Below are positions 44,886 through 56,337 of a stretch of 64,000 nt of DNA, piece by piece. The number at the start of each line of letters is the position of its first letter. Position 1 is the first letter of the stretch. A program made the position numbers and the translations under genes. Source of the stretch: Diphasiastrum complanatum (lineage: Eukaryota > Streptophyta > Lycopodiopsida > Lycopodiales > Lycopodiaceae); NCBI GenBank assembly GCA_029204225.1, contig CM055106.1, positions 46,673,180 through 46,737,179 of the forward strand, in the 5' to 3' direction. Below the pieces are notes generated by a model. The model searched no databases. It was given only the letters and a program-made list of their open reading frames with translations, and was not told the DNA's origin.

Positions 44886-45635
44886 CTATACAGCTCCGTT
44901 CTTCTTCTTCAAAGATATCCCCTTCTGGCACCGTGGCGTCGAACTGCTTTGGAGACGGGACAACATGAGCAATCCTGATGGTATCTGGTGATACTTCAGC
45001 CTGATCTTGCTGATCTGTCTGGAATGAGAAATAAAAAACTGTAGAGCTGTCATGGAACTATTCGAATTTTTTTCCAAGGGATTGGGGAATACATCAGTGC
45101 TAGATCTCTTTCCTTCAGATCCTTTTTGTGTAGTTGGCAATCGTGCCATGCCTTATGACGGGCTTTCGTAGGGATGTGTCATCGTCTAACTATTCTATGG
45201 CTGCTATAGGCGTAGAGATGGTACCAAAAATTCAATCGACATCACAACATCTTGACCATAAACAAGTTGAAAGGGTGTTTGATTCATGCTACTCTTGTAA
45301 GCGGTTTTGAATGCCCATAATGATGCATGAAGTTTATGTTCCCAATCAGAATGCCTTGCTTTGATTGTTTTCATCAGAATGTTACAAAGAATTTTGTTGG
45401 AAGATTCAGCTTGTCCATTACCCTTGGGATAGTATGGAGTACTAAACCGGTGCATAACAAAAAAGTCTTCCAATAAACACTTTATTGCTTCATTCAAAAA
45501 ATGTGTTCTGCGATCACTTACGATCTCGATAGGACATCCAAATCTAGTAATGACGTTTTCATAGAGGAACTTAGCCATTGATTTTGCATCTGCAACTTGA
45601 ACTACTTTTGCTTCAACCCATTTGGGGCTATTAGT
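44886..45635 (-). pseudogene. pol: gypsy integrase (element 8)
   Basis: The frame 45204-45578 has MAKFLYENVITRFGCPIEIV, SDRRTHFLN (second catalytic Asp) and GNGQAESSNK with the catalytic Glu intact, then PFQLVYGQDVVMSIEF. The tail in another frame has HKKDLKERDLALMYS. The first catalytic Asp is absent. Confidence 0.82.
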
Positions 45636-45835
45636 GATCTTCTAGTTGCATCAGCTAACCTTAAATGTCTTAAGGTGGGTGCTATTCTATGATGAATGCC
45701 TAACTCATATGCTGTTTCTTCAGTCATTATGTTTACGCTAGATCCAGAATCTATGGGTACACTATCTAAGATGCAGCCGTTGATTACTACCTGAAACTCG
45801 GATTGACCTTCATCACCGTACTACATTGACTAATG
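45636..45835 (-). pseudogene. gypsy protease (element 8) fused to integrase
   Basis: The minus strand carries VPIDSGSSVNIMTEETAYELG with the catalytic DSG intact, then HLRLADATRR. It then joins at about 45636 to NGLKQK and integrase-like sequence in a shifted frame. The deletion removed about 1.5-2 kb of pol, judged from intact gypsy gene order. Confidence 0.72.
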
Positions 45836-46035
45836 GTAACTTCGCTTTTCTTTTCTTTTATTTTGCAAAAATTGCTTGATTTTTTTTTTTTTTTGGTAAT
45901 ATTGATTATCGTTTAATAACTGCTTAAAAGTTATATTGGGCATTTTGGAGACAAGGTCTTCTATTATATCATAAGAACGGTTTCTAAGTGGCGATGGACT
46001 AGGTATCTCGCAACTTAGAACTGGATCTAAAAATG

Positions 46036-46633
46036 TTACTTTTTTTTAACTTTTCTAGTTTCTTCGTCTATAAGCTTTTTAGCTTTTGAACTAATATCAA
46101 CATCATAATGTCTTTCAGTAGGCCTATGAAAGTCTAATTCTTTACTATTAGGAATTTTTACTAACTGTTCTACAACTTTCGCTTTTTCTGTTGCATTTTT
46201 TGCGTTTTTTGCAGTTTTCGTAGATTTCATCTTAGTTTTTTTTTTTATCTTTAAGAGATAAAGGATCTTTACTACTTCTAGTAGTTACTTTATTTATCTC
46301 TACATCTAAATCTGGCCGTTGATGGTCTTGATCTAATGATTTAGGCTCTACTTCTATCCTCTGAACTATCATGTCAGTGTTAGTTTTAGATGGTCGAGGG
46401 TCATCTTCTCTAGGCGAGTTTACAAACCTTGGTTTAGGCCGTGGTTGTTGTGGCTGAGGACATTCAGTAGTGACATGCCCTTCGCCTTTACACTTAGCGC
46501 ATAGTGGCACATATCCTACCGAGCTCCCGAATTTAGGGCAATCAGGCGAATAGTGACCTGGGGCTCCGCAATTGTAGCACGAACCCCTTGTTCTGGGTGG
46601 TGGAGTGGAATCTCGTGTCCCGCCCCTACGCAA
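46036..46633 (-). pseudogene. gag: gypsy gag nucleocapsid (element 8)
   Basis: Two CCHC knuckles, CYNCGAPGHYSPDC and CAKCKGEGHVTTEC, follow an Arg/Pro-rich start (residues about 18-60 of the ORF 46232-46633). The next frame (46036-46230) is Lys-rich and continues toward protease. The frames break at a T-run near 46232. Confidence 0.8.
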
Positions 46634-46729
46634 AATAGTGTACTACTGATCAGTACGCTGTTTTGGTATAATGGTTTTTTGGTTAGTAGGAGTTGCAGTA
46701 TAAGCTACCTCCTCATGATTATTCCTCTT

Positions 46730-47343
46730 CTAAATAGTTAGTCTGTAAACTGGGACAATTGGTCTTAGAGTCCAAACTTCATAAGAAGTTTTGCTATCAA
46801 GTAGGCTTTTAGTTATCAATAGGTTCTGCACGTAGGTTTTTGTGGAAATAGCATGTTGTCTGAATAATTTGGGAAATGAAACATGAGCTATCATGCATTT
46901 GGCAAACTCAACTAAGGTCATGTTCTTCCTTTCTGCCAGTCCATTCGATTGTGGAGAATAACAAGCTCTATCTGAAACACTACCCTATGTCCTAAGTCTG
47001 TAATTTGACTGACTGATAGTAGATTTGTCGTCAAGTTTGGGACATACAATACATTTGGTATGAGCTTTGATAATCCATTCTAAAAATTCAATCTAACACT
47101 ACCTTTACCTTCAATTCTTTGTGAGCTGCTGTCTCCAAGGTAAATGAATTTTTTGGTGTTGTAGGCCGAATAAAATGAACCGTTCTTGATGGCTTGTTGT
47201 GTGTTGCATTGCTCCATAATTGAGGAACCATTCCTCCAAGTGTTATACTGTATAATAACAGAGAGAAAGAAAAAAGCAATTGCACTCTGGATGTTCAATT
47301 GATCGATTCGATCGATGATTTTGCTAAGGTAGTAATCGAGCAA
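46730..47343 (-). pseudogene. copia protease/integrase fragment (element H)
   Basis: The minus strand has NGSFYSAYNTKKFIYLGDSS and IEGKGSVRLN, then LYVPNLTTNLLSVSQITDLG of the protease-integrase linker, a jump to the post-Glu integrase block (ERKNMTLVEFAKCMIAH) and KTSYEVWTLRP. GAG_pre-integrase and the catalytic core are deleted. It ends near 46730 where gypsy element 8 begins. Confidence 0.75.
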
Positions 47344-47800
47344 CCTAATAAGTCGCTGGATATATACACATGGCTAGCTAATTAAAAGAATAGTTAATCT
47401 GTACTTTACAATTAGAATTAAGGCACTACGTGCTGTTGGCAGTCGCCTTTAGACAATATCTAAAGACTCTGTCCGGTTGTGCTACAGTGTACTTGTTGAT
47501 CCACCGTTAGCTGGATTGTGGCCGATTGTTTGAGAATGGCCGAATTATCGGATCTGGCCTGGTGGTCAGAGGTGGCCAAACCATTGAAGATGGTCGAATA
47601 GTCGAAGATGGATGAACAATCAGGGAAACCTTGTCACTGATTCTTTGTAAGTCTGAAGACTGTTAGTAAACGAGTGTATCTCTGTAGAGTATGCGACTGC
47701 ACAAATATTTACAATAACTTAGTGAATGGATCTAAATTAGTAGAGAGATAGGGATGGAGAGGATAGAAATCCAGCAGGTCCCACCACACCTCATGAAATT
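47344..47800. other. No gene recognised
   Basis: Non-coding stretch with short repeated words such as GGCCGAAT and GAAGATGG near 47520-47620, and TTGATCGATTCGATCGAT just below it at 47298-47315. It may contain the LTR of element 6 or the start of copia H, but no partner copy shows it. Confidence 0.35.
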
Positions 47801-49590
47801 TATTACTTTGGGCTCTGGTTAACCTTTATAAGGTGGTATTGAACTTTTTTCATAAACTCTAGGTGCTCCATATTGAAATCGATTTTGAGCAGGAAAAAAA
47901 ACTTATTTGTGCAGGAAATCCAATTTGATGTTGTCCATGCTAGAAATCTGGACTCCCAAGATCCACCCAACATCGCGTCTCGATAGTACAATCTCGCTAG
48001 GAAATTGGTCCTGGACTTTTTTAGATGCCATGGGAATGTACGGATCGAAAGCCAATGCTGGTAAGCAATCGTCCCATCTGGTTAAAAGTGACGCCAACTT
48101 GGTCAAATCTTTTGCAAAAATAGTTGATTGTCTAACAATTAGAATTGGTGAAGACATGTACTCATGTCCATAAGCCTGGAGGGCTCGGTTGAGATCCACT
48201 GTGATCGACCAACTATATTGTCGATAGATTACGGGCCAATTTGGGGTTTAAATGGTGATTTTATCCATTGATACATCCAAATCTTTTCATTTATTCTTGC
48301 ATGGCATTGGAACATAATATGGATCCACCTAGAGTTGGCGAGGGCTCGCTACATAACTCCTAATTGAGTATGGAGTCTTCAAAAATAGTTTTGCGCCATG
48401 ATGGTTGCTCACATGATGTGGGTAGCTTATCCAATTTCTTTCTGGCTTCTATTTGGAAGTCTTGAACCTGATAATCCAGCCACCCCTCGAGGATTCATGT
48501 GGATGCTAATTTTAAAATGTTTGTATCTATTCCTCAATGGTTACCGGTTTCTGAAACAATGGTGTGGCCCTTGATGAAGATGGCCCTGCATCCATGGCTT
48601 GAGAAGCTGTGGTTATTTCTCTGGTGCCCCTTGATCCATACTTGTATCCATTTCTCCTTGATCTTGTTGTGGAGACAAGAAAGGTGGCATTATTGGTACC
48701 AAAATCTGGGGGGTTGTCTCGAAGATCTGAGTAGCGGTTTTGCCATTGCCAGCTCAGAAGATGCCTTGCTCTTGAAACGATCAAACCCGCTTTAGAATCT
48801 AGCCAGTGACTGTCTATAGGTTTCTACATTTTGGAGCAATTGTCTTATCTCCTCTTGCGAGAGAAGATGGTTTGGTCATTCTGCATAGAGCATATTATCA
48901 CGCTCCATAGCTATAGCATCAAGTTCACCTAGCATCCATTCTTTGTCAAGGTTTGCCATGTCCAGTTGCCCTTGCAATAAGTGAACTTGTTACTTGGCAT
49001 CCTGAACGCCTTTATCAACTTGATCTGTGCAGTAGTGAGTGCATTCTGGAGTGTTGCTACATATTTCTCAAAGGCATTTGAATGTTGTTGTGTCTTCTTT
49101 AGTTCTGTTTCAGATTTTTCTTCATGTTGTTTGGCGATCTTCAAATCTCTATTCAACAGAATGAGTTTATGGTTGAAAAGAGTGTTTTCTGATCCCAAAT
49201 TTGAAATCCTCTTGTGGTCTTTTCATCCATCATGGTTTGGATCATTCGTCCAAGGTGTGAAACTAGTCCAAGGGTGTCACCAAAATCCAGGGGTATGGAA
49301 GTAGTAGCAACAACAACAACAAGAGCTCCAAATCCCGTAGCTTGTTGTGATTGGCCTTGATTTGTTGCATGTTGAGCTTCCTCTTTGAAGATGTCTTCTT
49401 CTTCATACTCTTCAGATACTGTGATGTCAAACTACTTCGGAGATACTACCGTAGGGACAACTCTGATGACATTTGGTGCTTCATCTGCTTGTCTGTTGTG
49501 GTGCTGAATCAAAAGTGTCGAAGGTTTCATGAAACTAGAGGAGATTTTTTTATCATGCTGGTTGAACTGCCAAAACTTGTGTAGTCGGTT
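47801..49590 (-). pseudogene. Post-integrase accessory region of gypsy element 6
   Basis: Below the integrase on the minus strand are protein-like frames. One at 48929-49198 reads KHEE-type coiled coil (NRDLKIAKQHEEKSETELKK and TLQNALTTAQIKLIKAFRM). Another at 48527-48784 is Ser/Arg-rich. One at 47903-48199 has LTKLASLLTRWDDCLPALAF and FPSEIVLSRRDVGWILG. This mirrors the accessory region of element G in position and general character. The sequences are not obviously alignable by eye. Confidence 0.45.
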
Positions 49591-49595
49591 GCCAT

Positions 49596-50705
49596 TCACT
49601 GCGATGTCAAATCGTCTCTTTCATCTGGGTGCTCCAACATAACTGCTCCGTAGGACAATATTTCTTTTACTTTGTATGGTCCTCCTTCACTTGTAAATTT
49701 TAGTTTCCCTTCATCAATTTGGTTTTGATACATCAATGCTAGATCTCCTTCCTTCATGTCTCTTTTGTGTAAACGACGATTATGCCATGCCTTGCAACGG
49801 GCTTTCTCTATTGCTAGTGCATGGACTATCATCAATCAGGTTTCACAAAGTTTTTTTAAAACCTCATGATGCATTTGTAAAGATTTTGCATCATCCAAAC
49901 GTAAGGATGGTACCAAAAATTCGATCGACATAACTGCATTTTGACCATAGACAACTTGAAATGGTGTCTGATTTGTGCTAACTTTATAGGCTGTTTTGAA
50001 TGTCCATAACATTGCATGAAGTTTATGTTCCCATTCAGAACAACTTGCTTCAACTATTTTTGTCATAATATTGGAGAGAATTTTATTGGAAGATTATGCT
50101 TGTCCATTACCCCTTGCATAATACAGAGTACTAAACCGATGTACAACAAAAAAGTCTTCCAACAAACAGTTGATCATTTCGTTGACAAAGTGTGTTCCAC
50201 TATCACTTACGATCTCGATAGGACATCCAAATCTAACAATGATATTCTCGTATAAGAACTTAGTCATAGACTTTGCGTCGACAACTCTAATTGCTTTTGC
50301 TTCGACCCACTTGTTCATATAATCTGTTGCTACGATGATATATCTAGCTTGAAATCCTCTTGCCAAAGGATGAATAGGACCAACATAGTCAAGTCCCCAT
50401 TTCTCAAATGGTGGATGCAAAGGTTCATAATTATGCTTTGTAGGGCGATGTGCTCGTTGACATACATCACATGACTGAATAAAATTTTCGGTATCCTTAT
50501 GCTGTGTAGGCCACCAACACCCTGATTGTAAAAGTTTGAGAACAATGATATCAGCTAAAAAATGCCCATCTCCCATCCCATCATGTGAAAACATGATTAG
50601 ATCAGGTACTTTGTGCAACAACACACATCTTTTTAAAATATCATCCATTCCATGATGATACAATTGACCTGCAATCAATTGATAAGGTTGTGCCTTAACA
50701 ATCAA
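49596..50705 (-). pseudogene. pol: gypsy integrase (element 6) with stop at catalytic Glu
   Basis: An HHCC zinc domain (HDGMGDGH, CDVC) precedes WGLDYVGPI (first Asp) and IVSDSGTHFVNE (second Asp). The frame then stops at TAA, 50096-50094 on the minus strand, in the block NGQA*SSNK, where family members have Glu. The rest (49836-50066, 49596-49835) is open with PFQVVYGQNAVMSIEF and EGDLALMYQ. One substitution (GAA to TAA) would explain the stop. Confidence 0.87.
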
Positions 50706-50963
50706 CCGTTTCTATTGAACTTTTGTTAGAGAGTCGTAGGTTGAACTAACATCAGATATTCAGCAATATCTGCTGCCCACTCAAGTACTGTCTCAACAAA
50801 AAATAATGCAGCATCTGGTAGTTCATCATCCACTTCAATGTTGATTGGTGTTGTCTGGATTCTTGAGACATGATCAACAAGATAATGTTGTTTACCTTTT
50901 CGAACCACTACTCAAAAATCAAATTTAGCTAGTAGTAGTAGCCACCTTGCAATATGTTCAGTA

Positions 50964-51467
50964 TTACACGTCTTGTTTACTTAATAAAGCAATGGCTGAT
51001 GGTTGGTAGAAAATGCAAAATGCATTGCCATTAGATAATGTCGAATGACGATTTGCTGGTGCGAATTTAACTTGGTTATAACCACCAAATCCGTCCAAAA
51101 AATTGTAGGCTTCTGCTCCATCAAGGTGATCCAATATGCTTTCTGTAAAGGATAACAGAAAGTTTTGCGTCACTTTGTTCAAGGCTTTGAGATTCACACA
51201 AATTCTCATTTTCCCATTCTTCTTAGGAATGACAACAATTGGTGAAACCCATTCAGGTTGCCTAATCTCGTAAATAAAATCTGCTTCAAGTAATCTTTGT
51301 AACTCTTTCTTGATAAGATCGATAACATTTGGATTACAACGATAGAATCTTGTCATTTTGGGAACTACATTAGGCATCAAAGGTATTGTGTGCTCAATCA
51401 CTGATGTCAGAATCCCTTTTAGATCCTTATATGTCCAAGCAAAACAATCTTGATACTTAATCAACAA
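50964..51467 (-). pseudogene. pol: gypsy RT N-terminal half (element 6)
   Basis: The frame has FIYEIRQPEWVSPIVVIPKK and KMRICVNLKALNKVT and ends after YNFLDGFGGYNQVKFAP. The catalytic YLDD region, thumb and most of RNase H are absent. The frame below resumes with the RNase H tail VRKGKQHYLVDHVSRI (50726-50908). Confidence 0.85.
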
Positions 51468-51543
51468 CTTCCTTAATGCTTGAAACTATTTAGGGGTAAG
51501 TTGCATTCCAACTTAAACAATCTTCTCTGGTTCTCCTGATTCT

Positions 51544-52445
51544 TTGGATTACAAGGAAGAGTCCATTTGCAAGGAGTGCGTACTAGGCAAGTTACATAGG
51601 AAGAAGTTCAACAAAGAAGGAGCAACAAGGGCAAAACGAGTGCTTGAGTTGATACACTCTGACCTATGTGGGCCAATGAAGGTAGTGTCTATTGGCAAAG
51701 CATTTTATTTGCTAACCTTCATTGATGATTACTCACGAATGACTTGGATCTACACCATTAAGCAGAAGTTTGACACATCTGGATGCTTCAAAAGCTTCAA
51801 AGCATTGGTTGAAAATCAGTCAGGTGCTAAGATCAAGGTACTTAGGGCAGATCGTGGTGGCGAGTATCATTCCATAGATTTTATTGACTTTTGCAAGGAG
51901 CATGGCATTAAACAGGAGTTTGCACAAGTTGATACACCTCAACAAAATGGGGTAGTTGAAAGGAAGAATCGTACCATTGTCAAAGCAGCTAGGGCAATGA
52001 TGACACATATGGGAGTTACTGATTCTTTATGGGGTGAAGCTATCAAAATTGATGTGTTCTTGCAAAATAGCAGCCCTATGGTTGCTATACATAATTGCAC
52101 ACCCGAGGAGGCATTCACTAGTAAGAAGCCTAAGATGGATGGATTGCGAGTATTTGGATGCCGAGTGTATGTTCACATACCTAAGAGCGAGAGAGCCAAA
52201 ATGCAGGTAAAGGCCTTGAAGTGCACTTTTACAGGTTATGATGAACAAACCAAGGGATATAGATGTTATGATCCAGAGGGGCTACGTGTCCACATAAGCC
52301 GTGATGTCTTATTTGATGAACCCCATAGATTTGGGGATGAAGAAAATAATAATGATGAGCTATGTAAGCTTCTCAAAGAGGATGAAGTAGTTCCACCACC
52401 ATAGGAAGATCATGATGATGATGATGATGAGGGACATGGTACTCC
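51544..52445 (+). pseudogene. pol: copia integrase (element 4), left half
   Basis: It starts in the CX2C block (CKECVLGKLHRKKF), has HSDLCGPMKVV (Asp one), RADRGGEYHS (Asp two) and QQNGVVERKNRT (Glu), all intact, then FGCRVYVHIPKSE. A TAG at 52402-52404 interrupts, followed by an Asp-rich run EDHDDDDDEGHGTP that is cut at 52445 by the LTR of element 3. Confidence 0.88.
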
Positions 52446-53479
52446 TGATGAGAATTAGAATCGTGATTTGGATTTCACAGTCGCGAAGCTTTCGTCAAGG
52501 AACCACGATCCTCTTGCAACTCGAATGGAGTTCAGATGCGATCGTTGGACACTACCAGCTGAATCACTCCTGCAATCCTCCATAATGTAGTCATGCACTA
52601 CTGATCTACGTTTATAAAGTTAATGCAGCATTCAACATAGTTTCAACCAAGGTGCAGAATTAAAATGAACAAGAAAACTCAGACATACGAGTAACAGCAG
52701 ACGCATTTGCATTTGAGATCAGACACAACAAGAGAAATTATCTATATTGATCTTCCTCTGTTTTCTTCAAGCACTGCATGAAAATCCACATAGTGCGTTG
52801 GCGTGGGAGAAACACGGTTCTCCACAAGTAATCGTCTTGCTTTACTAACGGATAGTTGGATCTCTATGGATCCTGATCACAGAGCTCGTCTCGCACGCAG
52901 GCGAACTTGTTATCTGTATTTCGTCTTGATTACTTACTAGCATCAGACTACTACGTTACACTGTATGTGTATTCTGTTGATCTATATGTCAAGTATCATC
53001 CAGTAAGTATGGTCGTGCTATGTAAATCTGAGATTAGAGTGATTAAGCATCTACAACTAATCAGGGAATGACAAGAGTGGCAGATTAGCCATGACCTAAA
53101 ATGTATCTGTTGACGTCATACCATCAGATCAGATATCTGTAATTTTGGGTACTTGCATGATCTTGCTGGTACTCTTTGGAGCGTGGAGGGCAGGAGAAGG
53201 TTTCATTTTTGTCATTGATTTCGTTTTGGTCGTTTGCCTTCTCTCATACTGGATCGCAAAAGATTCTCGTTCGTGAATCTTTCGTGTTTGCAAATCGTTC
53301 GTCTTCGTCTACTTTGACTTTCGTGTTCGCGAACCGTTCGTCTTCGTTTCCTTTGACTTTCATGTTCGCAAAACTTTTCGTGCTTCGTGTCTCCTGACTT
53401 TCGTATTCGTGAACATCTTTGTCGGGCTGAGGGTTGAAAGCTAGCAAGGCTTTGTAGTTAGAAACATTTCGTTTCTTCT
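52446..53479 (-). repeat. 3' LTR of copia element 3
   Basis: 1034 bp. The plus strand starts TGATGAGAAT (52446) and ends GTTTCTTCT (53479), one base different from the TCA end of the other LTR. The minus-strand frame of pol continues into it for about 78 codons (to 53244). Confidence 0.9.
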
Positions 53480-54383
53480 GCTCCCTCTCAAAGCATGATA
53501 GCTTTACGATCCTGAGACTGCTCCTTTGTCTCTCAAAGAGTCCTTTGTCTAGAGCTTTAGTGAAGATGTCAACAACCATGTCTTTTGTTCCGATGAAGGT
53601 GGTCTGCAACATCTTCTTATCAATTAGATCCCTGATCAAGTGGTACTTGATCACAATGTGTTTTGTTCTGGAATGGAACACGGGATCTTTTGTCAGGTGT
53701 ATTGCAGAGGTGTTGTCCATCTGCAAGACCAGAGGCTCGTTTCTTGTTTCTCCCAATTTGTCCAAGAACTGCCTTAGCCAGATTATTTCGTTGGCCATCT
53801 TTGCTGCTGCTACATACTCTGCTTTGCAGGATGACTGGGCTACAATGGTCTGTTTCTTGTTGACCTAGAAAACTGCTGCTCCTGATGCGATGGTGAGTTC
53901 TCCTGAAATGCTTTTACAGTCATCCCTGAGAGATGCCCAGCTAGCGTCGCTGTAGGAAAGTATCCTGAAACCTGCACCACGACAATAATACAAGCCATAA
54001 TCTCTCATTAATTGAAGATATTGCAAAATTTGTTTTGCAATTGTCCAATGTGTCGAGCCTGGATTCGTGCAAAATTGGCTCATCCTGAATACTGCATAAG
54101 CAATATCAGGATGTGTGTTGTCAGCAAGGTACATCAGTAATGCTCTCAGCTTCCTATAAGGTGTGAGCTGCATCTGTTCTCTCTCTTCCTTAGTCTTTGG
54201 ACAGTCATCATTCGTCAACACCATTCTTGCAAGCATTGGAGTGTTCGCTCCTTTGCAGTTCAGCATCCCAAAGTCCTCTAGGATCTTCTGGATGTATCTG
54301 GACTGGTGAAGGTATAATTTACCTCCCTCGTAGTCCCTTTTAATTTGCAAGCCTAGGTAACACCTGGCTTCTCCCAGATCCAT
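53244..54383 (-). pseudogene. pol: copia RNase H and acidic tail (element 3)
   Basis: Frames 53865-54383 and 53244-53798 carry PDIAYAVFRMSQF, SDASWASLRDD (catalytic Asp kept), AEYVAAAKMAN and QMDNTSAIHLTKD (Asp kept), then DIFTKALDKGLFERQ. A stop lies at about 53865. The second frame continues without a stop into the LTR with KALLAFNPQPDKD and a tandem FANTKVKVDEDER-type repeat. Confidence 0.85.
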
Positions 54384-55330
54384 GATCTCAAAATATTTTG
54401 AGATGTCTGCCTTTACTTCAGCAATTAGCTACTCACTCCTGCAAAGTATCAGAGTGTTGTCCACATACACAACCACAATGATGATATGCCCATCTGTAAC
54501 TCTGACATATACATTGGAATCAGCCAACAGAGGCTTGAATCCTAATGATTTCAGGGCTTGATCTTTATTCTTGTACCATTGTCAAGCTGATTATTTCAGA
54601 CTGTAGATGCTTCTATGCATTCTGCATGCATAGTCAGGAAGTGAATTCAAGAGATATCCTGGGGGTTGATCCATGTAGACCTTTTCATCTAATTCGCCAT
54701 GCAAGAAGGTTGTCTTCTCGTCCACAATGTGGATCTTGAGGTCATAAGGCATATGCAAATAACAGATGTAGGGATGAATGTTTGACGACAGGAGAGAAGG
54801 TTTCAGAGTAGTCAATATCGTATCTCTGAGAAAAACCTTTCGCTACAGTCTTGCCTTATATTTTGTCACATTTCCGTCTGGTCCGTATTTGCGCTTGAAG
54901 ACCCATTTGCATTTGACAGTCTTGTGCTTATGTGGTAATGGCTCCAACGTCCATACCTGGTTCTTCCTCATGGACTCTATCTCTTTGTTCATGGCTTGGA
55001 TCCATCTGTCCTTTTATGGACCTTCAATCGCCTCCTCGAAAAGTCTACGGTTCGCCACTGAACCCACAAAACTCTTCTGATGTGGAAGCTGAGCTGCCTG
55101 GCACATATCTTGTTGGCGCTCTTCGTGGTCTTGTCGACCTTCTGAGAGATCCTCCTGGAACAGCTATGCCTTTGCCCTTGTCAACTCTGCTTGGTCCAAA
55201 ACCATTTTGGTTTACAGGAACCGCAGCAGCAGGTTGCCCCTTCAATCTTTCTTCGTCAGATTCGTCGTTCGACTCAGGCTCCTCGACATAGGATGAACTA
55301 TTGTTGTTCTCTTGTCTGTTCTGTGCTGAC
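54384..55330 (-). pseudogene. pol: copia integrase tail fused to gag, and RT (element 3)
   Basis: The gag frame runs directly into the Ser/Arg-rich tail LRRSTRPRRAPTRYVPG that in element 2 ends the integrase, so protease and the integrase core are deleted. RT follows: HGELDEKVYMDQPP, VDSK-like SLGFKPLLADSNVYV, and the catalytic box YVDN (54467-54456) for YVDD. Several stops intervene. Confidence 0.83.
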
Positions 55331-55439
55331 TTGTTTCTCGGGTTCTGGCGACAATCCATGGCTGTGTGACCCTTCTTATGGTAATGGATACACTCAATCT
55401 TGTAATTGAGCCAGCAGGTATTGTATGCCCATCTCTTCT

Positions 55440-56221
55440 GCATCTCACACAAGTCTTCTTGTCTGCACCTTGTTGTTTTGACCTCCCTTTGGTCTTCCAG
55501 TTGCCTTTGCTTGTTCCCTCTGCTTGCTGGTCATGATCCTGCCTCTAACTGGACTCCCTCTTAGGCTTAAATTGCTTTTTTAATTTTTTTTTTTGTTGCC
55601 ATAGAGGGCCTGGTCAGAACCATCTTTGTGATCAAGATGTTCTCTGGCCTCGACTTCCTCTTGAATCTTGACAATCGCCTTTTCGAGGTTCATGGCAGGA
55701 TCTTTCGCGAGCAGGATTCTTGTCGTCTGGAATGATCTAGGTAAGGCTCTCAACAGGTACGTGAGCTACTTCTCAGCTGACACAACGTTCTCTGTTTCAG
55801 AGTTATGTAGTGACAGAAATAGATCCTTTATCTTTCTTACGAAAGAAGTGAGGTCTTTTCCATTCCACTACAAATTCATCAGCTAATCTTCCAGCATCAT
55901 GATTTGACTTTTTGATTTCGTCTGAAATCTGGTGAGTAATGCATCCCACATCTCCTTAGCTTTGGAGAGTGTAGCCAGGTCAAGTGTGAGACTATCTTCG
56001 ATAGAAGATGATAACAAAGCTACTACCTTGTTGTTTTTCTCCCTCCATTCACGTAGCTCCTTGCCTGTTGTCATAGGCATTTCTTCTGTGCCATCCACCC
56101 AGGAAAATAGTCCTTCGCCCTTGAGTATCAAAGATGTCTTAGCTTTCCAGGCTAGAAAGTTAGGTCATGAAGAATCAAGTATTGTGTAAATCTTGCTCTG
56201 CATGCTACTGATTGAAGCCAT
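55440..56221 (-). pseudogene. gag: copia gag (element 3)
   Basis: ATG at 56221 opens MASISSMQSKIYTILDSS, then a TGA, then a capsid frame with GEGLFSWVDGTEEMP and LSKAKEMWDALLTRFQ; TAA/TAG codons also fall near 55882, 55865 and 55770. Downstream are two knuckle-like segments in different frames (CRRDGH and CIHYHKKGHTAMDC). In the second, His replaces one Cys. Confidence 0.82.
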
Positions 56222-56322
56222 ATCTTCTTGGAGTCTTTTCTCTTATTGATGGTTGTTAGTTTGAATGTTGGGCCTCCTGGATCTGCTGGCTTCTTGGCTA
56301 TGTTAGAATATGACAGGATGAC

Positions 56323-56337
56323 CTGCTCTGATACCAC
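56323..56337 (-). promoter_or_regulatory. tRNA-iMet primer-binding site of element 3
   Basis: The minus strand reads TGGTATCAGAGCAGG one base after the LTR, an exact match to the plant copia primer site. Confidence 0.93.

Larger units (their letters stand above)
44884..46660 (-). mobile_element. Ty3/gypsy deletion derivative (element 8)
   Basis: The minus strand has gag zinc knuckles, a protease and then directly the integrase core; RT, RNase H and the integrase zinc domain are deleted. No LTRs are seen. It interrupts copia element H. The wording of its integrase matches element 6. Confidence 0.78.
49596..51540 (-). mobile_element. Ty3/gypsy element 6, 5'-truncated
   Basis: The minus strand runs from the start of RT (LIKYQDCFAWTYKDLKG, 51467) through part of RT, a large deletion, an RNase H tail, the integrase zinc domain and core, and an integrase tail to 49596. 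Its upper end abuts copia element 4 at about 51540. No LTR is visible. Confidence 0.85.
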
